A DNA stretch of 64,000 bases from Armillaria gallica (taxonomy: Eukaryota > Basidiomycota > Agaricomycetes > Agaricales > Physalacriaceae), in contig JBANDB010000004.1 of NCBI GenBank assembly GCA_037576215.1, positions 6,696,001 to 6,760,000 on the forward strand. Reading direction: 5' to 3'. Each line of letters begins with the position of its first letter. Position 1 is the stretch's first letter. Shown one piece after another: positions 58,932 to 64,000 of the stretch. A model generated the notes under the pieces. That model made no database searches, was not told where the DNA came from, and worked only from the letters and a program-made list of their open reading frames with translations. Made by a program: the position numbers and the translations under genes.

Positions 58932-59021
58932 ATGCGGTTTCTCCTTCTTGTATGGATGTTGGTGGTGCCTTTTATAAAGTCGGGGGCTGCACAGGAACTC
59001 ACACCATCAATTTCTTGGAAA
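58932..59021 (+). pseudogene. GH76-like copy D, first exon only
   Basis: MRFLLLVWMLVVPFIKSGAA continues to ELTPSISWK, exactly the 30-codon first exon of copies A and B. Right after it the sequence switches (from about 59030) to the block that stands at 41439 upstream of F-box copy 1, so the remaining exons were deleted. Confidence 0.85.
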
Positions 59022-59451
59022 GTCCCTTTTCAGCTGCTTTCCCCAGAAAGATAAGCGACACGAGATGAGTCCAAGAATGATTAGGTTATATATGAGAAGT
59101 GAAAAGGACAATTTCTAGCCACTAAAGGATGCTTCGCCGTGTTGGGCATTCGATTCTTCTGCCCACGTATTTGTGGCGAGATTAAAACCTTAAGGGCTCT
59201 ATCGGTAGTAGTTGCAATAAAATCTATTTATTGGCGGGCTTATTTACTTGGAGTCTAGGTTGGAGATTTTAGAGCAACTTCTGAGACGACAAGTTTCATC
59301 AGTTAACCCTATAACAGACTTTGCAGATGAGTCCCGGAGGGTCGGTTAAATAATTCTTAGGCTTTAGTTCTCTTTGGGTGTGGTAAGGATCAAGTTTTCG
59401 TCGTTAGGTGTATAATGGTAGATAAAAGCGATTCTCCTTCACGCTTCTGAG

Positions 59452-59520
59452 CCACACAGCAGTAGCGTAATGGCGAGCCTACGTAGGTCAATTAGATGTT
59501 CAATTCCTCATTGTTGTGTT
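59452..59520 (+). repeat. tRNA-like sequence, family 6, copy c
   Basis: AGTAGCGTAATGGCGAGCCT then GATGTTCAATTCCTC and ATTGTTGTG. Confidence 0.5.
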
Positions 59521-59634
59521 CAATGTGTCCCGGTACAAGTGTAAGTAGCAGATGGAGGTGAAGTGGTCATTGCGAGTTATGGTTACTTTTAATTCTTGTT
59601 TCGGACATGTCTTCTATGACGATATTGTAACTAC

Positions 59635-59695
59635 GCATCAGTGGTATAATGGGAAGGCTATGCGGTTCCACTAGGGGTTCGATTCCTAGTTGCAC
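59635..59695 (+). repeat. tRNA-Gly-like sequence, family 5, copy b
   Basis: GCATCAGTGGTATAATGGGA and GGGGTTCGATTCCTAG; same length as copy a. Confidence 0.6.
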
Positions 59696-60370
59696 TTTGC
59701 GATGTTGCTTGAGTTTGTTTTGTTTTGTTCAGCTCTCCGCGGCAACGATAGTATCTTTCTAGTTCTACGCTTTTGTATCTTCCCTGAAACAAGCCCGGAA
59801 TGTATGTATTTAGACAGATGTGAAATAATATAAATGCCCCAGACGGGCGATTCGAATGGCGTGTGGACGGGTGAAGGCAATCTTCCAGCATTACTTGAAT
59901 ATTACACCAAAAATCATCGAGGAACGCAGCATCGCAATAAACTCAGACTGGAAGAGATTGTAATTATAATACATCTCGTAATGGCTCGGACTTGTAGTGA
60001 AGAGGTTCATTGGAGTAAGACGATGAATTAAACGACGAGGCCGGAGGACTTGCTGCTATTCAAGGGTTTTCCATCCAGGGACTGAGAGTGTAACCGCCGG
60101 ACTGTAAAAGGCAGTGGCATGGAGGGATCTCGTTAACTAGCTTCGAGAAAGCGGTAGAGCCATCCAACGTACATCGGTGCCAAACGTTAGAGAACATCAA
60201 AGATGTCGTCTGCATGGTCGCAAGAAAGGCCTAGACAGCCGTCTCATGTCTCACAAGGGCAAAACTCGAGTCGTGCTCAATATCGCTCGCTCTTCAGGAA
60301 GGCGTGGGAAATAGATCCGTGTTTGCTCAGTGATCGGCTTCATCGGTCCGTAACTTGGACTCGAACGTCC

Positions 60371-61664
60371 ATGAACAGTACTCTCTACGACCTCGCTGAC
60401 GATGTTTCGATCTATACTATCTCGTTTCTCTTCGTTCCAGATATCCTCCTTCTCCGACAGGTGAGCATCTCTCAAGTCCACGATGCTAGTTGCTAAAAGT
60501 CACAGACATGCAAATGGTTTCACGCGATCACAAGGCTACGAATTGTCTGGACAAACGCATTCAAGCTCGACATCGTTTCGAATGACTATCCTTTTCTACT
60601 CGATGACACTGATCAAGAGCACCGCACGCGTGACGCCTACCGACTAGCGTCCCGTTGGCTCACTGGCTCACCTCCTCTCTCTCCTCTAACCTGAAATAAA
60701 ATTTGTCCCAGGACAACAACACCAATGGGTACTTACCGTATCCAAAGGGATCTGGTCCGTTCTGACCATTTGGTATATCACCCGGCAGCAGAAATGCTCT
60801 GAATGGTCTTCGAAAGGCGCGATGTTCACCGGGGTGAAGCTGAACGCGGATCCAGAATCTGAAGCGGGCGTCCCGGTGTCATTGTGAGTGACCGTCGCTG
60901 TCATAAACCAAAGCTTACGTATGTAGGTCACAGAGAATCGTTCTCCTGCGCCTAGACGACGATGGGACCTTACACGAAATCCGTTCCATCGACACTGACC
61001 TCCGCCCAGTCACCCTCAGTGGTGACGTCATAACACTCGATGACGACATCTCCCAGATGCTGATCTACAATTGGAAGCCACGAGCACGCCTACCTCGACG
61101 ACGTAGGTGACACTCAGCACGACCATTGCCTCCAAGTTGTCTTCATCCCGACCGCCATCCTCATCGTCCGCGCACGCTCCATCACCGTGTATACCGCCCC
61201 ACCCCTCCCTACACGCGTTGCCATCCACTCCTTCGGCTGGGTTGACGGCGCCAGCGCGACACCGACCTCCATCCTCATCCGCTCCCAGAGCGACAACCCC
61301 TGGGCATCAGAGCTAAACTCATTCGAGCTCTACTCGCTCTCCTCCTTTCCTCCAACTCTTACTAGCAAAGTATCGTCGCGACGGGGAGTACTTCGATGCA
61401 CCGACGTTATCCTTGGCAAGCGGGCCACCGCCGTATGGATTCGCCCACACGACCGTGCGATGGTCTCTCACTGGGAGGAACACGATGGCTGTGAGACGCT
61501 CATCGCAGCTGTCTTCCCCGGTCCGCTCAACCCCACCGCCCATGTCCGCGTTCGCGAGATCTGCATGAATGGCCTTAATAATTGGACTGCGTTGGATTAC
61601 GATGAAGAGCTCGGGGATCGCCTTTGGGTCGGGATTTGGGAAGGTCACCATTGTTCAATTGTAG
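60371..61664 (+). pseudogene. F-box/propeller copy 4, decayed
   Basis: F-box exon (MNSTLYDLADDVSIYTISFL) is open and both introns have good sites. Relative to copy 2 about 38 bases are missing at 60690, where ACC is followed directly by TGA. Two bases are missing at TGGAAGCCACGAG (about 61077) and two more near 61614 (CTCGGGGATCGCC). The long 3' part (FGWVDGASATPTSILIRSQS onward) is close to copy 1. Confidence 0.85.
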
Positions 61665-61734
61665 TCAAAATACATGCTCCTTGCGGGCTTAGGACATCCA
61701 CACTATTGCGAGTGAGGATGGAACTGTTAGTATC

Positions 61735-61790
61735 TCCTCCGTCACTCAATGTGTTGAACGCCTACTCAGGGTTCGAATCCCGCTGGAAGG
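61735..61790 (+). repeat. tRNA-like sequence, family 2, copy c
   Basis: Eroded 5' half; the 3' half is kept (CAGGGTTCGAATCCCGCT). Same position behind the F-box stop as the other copies. Confidence 0.55.
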
Positions 61791-62262
61791 CTTATTGAGA
61801 ATGCTGGTTCGCACTTTTTCTGTCTTCAATCCATCATTCTTGCACACTGTGTTTGTTTCTTGCGTTTCTTGCGCGTCAATAAGATGCTTACGCTTGTAAA
61901 GATGCTGAGTGCACCTGCGTCTACAGAGTTTCATCATAAAAGGGCCTGTACCTATTACAGTTTTACCTCGCAGTCGTAATCTTCGCTGCTACCTCGGGCT
62001 CAATGTCATGGAAATGACAACAAGGATCCTAGGCTCCTTGATTATTAATTCTAGTTGTTCTAATACCTACAATTATTGTTATCCTCAAGTGTCGCAAACC
62101 CATCCCGGCGCGATGTTATTGGCAAGCAAGCCACTGTGGCTGCAACAAACTCGTCGGTGCTGTATTCTCTGACCCACCGCGCTCGCGAGGTCTGGTCGAA
62201 ACAAAATAATAAAAACTTTGTTGGATTCCCTCGAGAGATCATGCTAAGCTCGAAAATATAAC
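61791..62262. other. Array spacer behind F-box copy 4
   Basis: Duplicate of 44331-44860 and 51990-52471. No gene seen. Confidence 0.5.
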
Positions 62263-62324
62263 CCTTTCGTGGCATAGTGGGTCCATTGCTAAATTCACTA
62301 CCAGGGTTCAAATCCCTTTGGAAG
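62263..62324 (+). repeat. tRNA-like sequence, family 3, copy b
   Basis: CCTTTCGTGGCATAGTGGG, CAGGGTTCAAATCCCTTTGG and AAGG end. The T arm is better preserved than in copy a. Confidence 0.6.
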
Positions 62325-62536
62325 GATCACAAAAATAGGCTATTGCTACTTCTTTTCTCGCAGTTGGGTAATCCACAAGGCGCGCCGGTCCTCTAACTTT
62401 GGTTTCGGTGTAAAGAGATATACAGCTGCTTTTGTTATGAGGGTCATCATCGGTATAAGTAATGAAATCCGGCAAGCGATAGACGAAGAGATCAGAGAGG
62501 TTGGCGTTGGGAACGATTAGCTGTAGTTGAGATATA

Positions 62537-62990
62537 CTGTACTATTTCAACCGTAAGTTCACCTAACGCCTAACAGCGGACTCTGAACTGAACTTATTTC
62601 ATATGTCCTAACGCCTAACAGAGGGGTCTGAAGTGACATCCATACAAATCAAAATAGGGCAAAAATTTGCCTCTTAAACCTGATTTTTTCCACATAACTT
62701 TGGCATAACTACAATAGTGTGTGTAAAGCTGACTCCTTCTTAAGCAATCTTCCTGCTCCGAAAACTTAGCATCATGCCAGTATCCTCAAAACATTTAAAT
62801 AGCTTCTTTTCCTATGACCAAGGTAAAGGATCGAGAAATGCAGCTCGCTCAAGGCTCGGGCTGTGCCGACCGAACAGGCTGAACTGAACTGGTAAGTGCT
62901 AACTCTTAACGTCGGTGTCTGAACTGACAACCCAATGAACTACTGTCCTAACGCCTAACAGTGGCTGAACTTACGGTTGAAATAGTACAG
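62537..62990. mobile_element. 454-bp MITE with 25-bp inverted repeats in a TA target
   Basis: Ends CTGTACTATTTCAACCGTAA (62537) and TTACGGTTGAAATAGTACAG (to 62990) are exact inverted repeats; the match extends to 25 bp. TA flanks both sides. The paralogous block at 52729-52741 reads AAGATATATGCCC without the element. Inside, CCTAACGCCTAACAG occurs three times and CTGAACTGA-type motifs several times. No coding frame, so it is non-autonomous; the TA target suggests a Tc1/mariner-like source (inference). Confidence 0.88.
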
Positions 62991-62993
62991 TAT

Positions 62994-63057
62994 GCCCTTC
63001 GTGATATACTTGGTAGATTGTGTCTACTACGGCAGGGTTCGAATCCCTTTCAAAGGA
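62994..63057 (+). repeat. tRNA-like sequence, family 4, copy b
   Basis: CCCTTCGTGATATACTTGGT, GTAGA-TTGTG-TCTAC hairpin, CAGGGTTCGAATCCCTTT and AAAGG end. Confidence 0.6.
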
Positions 63058-64000
63058 ATACGGGCGAGAAGTCGTTCTTCAAACTTTTGTTTTATGGCTC
63101 CCTCATGTGTTGTTCTTCTCATATTCTGTCGAAAGGCATCGGATGCCTTTCAGGTCTCGCTTTTCATCTCTCCATCTCCGACGCCGTGAGGGAGTACTCT
63201 TGGCGGCTTTGAAGCGACGTTGGGAGGAGCGGGAAGAATGTGGGGGTCTAGGACCCTGCGTGTATTGCGTTGCGTCCGTGCACATGCACGCAAGCATCAC
63301 TTGAAGGAGATGCAGCACAACTTGCACGCAGTACACCACCCCCGGAAAGATAACACGGCCCCTCCTCTGCATGCACATAAGTAGTGAGTGATGATACGAG
63401 GTAGATGAGGTAGACGACGCGTGTACAGTGTTGTGCCCTTGCACACGTCGCCTCACTGCCTTGACTCAGCCTGCAATCAATCTCGATGCCTCCCCTCGAT
63501 GCGGGGGTCTACGACTGCCGTTGTTCACGCTCCCTCCTCCTCATCGCTCGTCTCGCCGTGGTTTCTAACCCTAGACGGTAGTATCAAACCAAGTCTGATC
63601 TGGCTGATCTCGGGAATTTTGTACCACCCGTCAATAAGACTCGGAGGCGCCACTCAAATTAAACGCAAATATGGGGGAGTTTGCTCACTTGAATTGGGGG
63701 ACGTTTCCATATGGGATACGAACTGCTACGGAAAGAAACCAAGAGCTTGAGGAACGAAAAATTTGATCCACAATATTCGCTACGTATTCTTCGACCGGGA
63801 TTTGAACCACGGGAGTCAGAGGGATACTTATATCCCCTGCGTTACGAAGCTTTGATTTAGTTGGCGGCTCGCAGGGTAGGTGGAACAAAAAGGCAGCCCG
63901 GCCGATGTGCGGTAACGACCGTTGAATGGAAACCGACCAAAATAATGTAATCCTACTCGAACCCTGGCGTCACAAAGGGAATGAATATTAACTCGTATCG
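63058..64000. other. Right edge, no supported gene
   Basis: 63058-63130 continues the block that also follows the solo LTR (TCTTCAAACTTTTGTTT). Several overlapping frames at 63100-63750 show no domain. The duplication with the 53.4-kb region is not visible beyond about 63130. Confidence 0.45.
63789..63850 (-). repeat. tRNA-like sequence, family 1, copy d, inverted
   Basis: Minus-strand reading: GCTTCGTAACGCAG, the hairpin GGGATA-TAAG-TATCCC, then GTGGTTCAAATCCCGGTCGA and AAG. The hairpin differs in sequence from copy c but keeps pairing. Confidence 0.6.

Larger units (their letters stand above)
59033..60370 (+). repeat. Segmental duplication upstream of F-box copy 4
   Basis: Partner of 41439-42871. 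Confidence 0.8.

Noticed and set aside
63421..63750. 109-codon plus ORF at the right edge
   Set aside because: No domain, no bias, and overlapping frames of equal quality on the other strand.

Overview
The window looks like nuclear DNA of a mushroom-forming basidiomycete (Agaricomycetes). The signs are many small GT-AG introns of about 40-60 bp, F-box genes of the agaric type, a GFA-family gene, a GH76-like secreted protein with a C-terminal membrane anchor, and a KDZ (Kyakuja/Dileera/Zisupton) transposase with its CxC2-like cysteine domain. No bacterial operon layout, rRNA or CRISPR was seen.

Layout. 0-9.5 kb is a mosaic of single genes and gene remains: an edge-truncated ORF, an F-box gene, unrecognised fragments, a degenerate GTGTACAC repeat, a decayed Zn-cluster/fungal_trans-type regulator and a GFA gene with a one-base lesion. 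9.47-33.9 kb is a nest of insertions. The upstream region of a GH76-like gene was split by an LTR, and the LTR was split by a 23.2-kb KDZ-type element (10197-33409) with 146-bp terminal inverted repeats and a 9-bp target duplication (TTCTTTACC). The element carries the transposase, a RING gene, an RNase H1 N-domain-like gene, several unrecognised genes, and a cargo gene cut in two by a 2,075-bp foldback palindrome with 960-bp arms.

33.9-63.1 kb is an array of segmental duplications. GH76-like genes occur as two near full-length copies and two fragments; F-box genes occur in four copies. Only F-box copy 1 (42872-44195) reads intact. Between the genes lie at least 14 short tRNA-like sequences in several families, a 580-bp solo LTR with a GAGAG duplication, and a 454-bp MITE in a TA target. 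For both the LTR and the MITE, the paralogous block elsewhere in the window keeps the empty site. A secreted SRPBCC gene (38879-39552) and a membrane-protein gene (about 39985-40530) sit as unique islands in the array.

The most notable system is the KDZ element with its cargo, in several states of decay (stop codons often of the CGA to TGA or TGG to TAG kind), and the duplicated GH76/F-box array beside it. Exon boundaries below were read by eye from splice signals and reading frame. Family names come from remembered motifs, with no database search.
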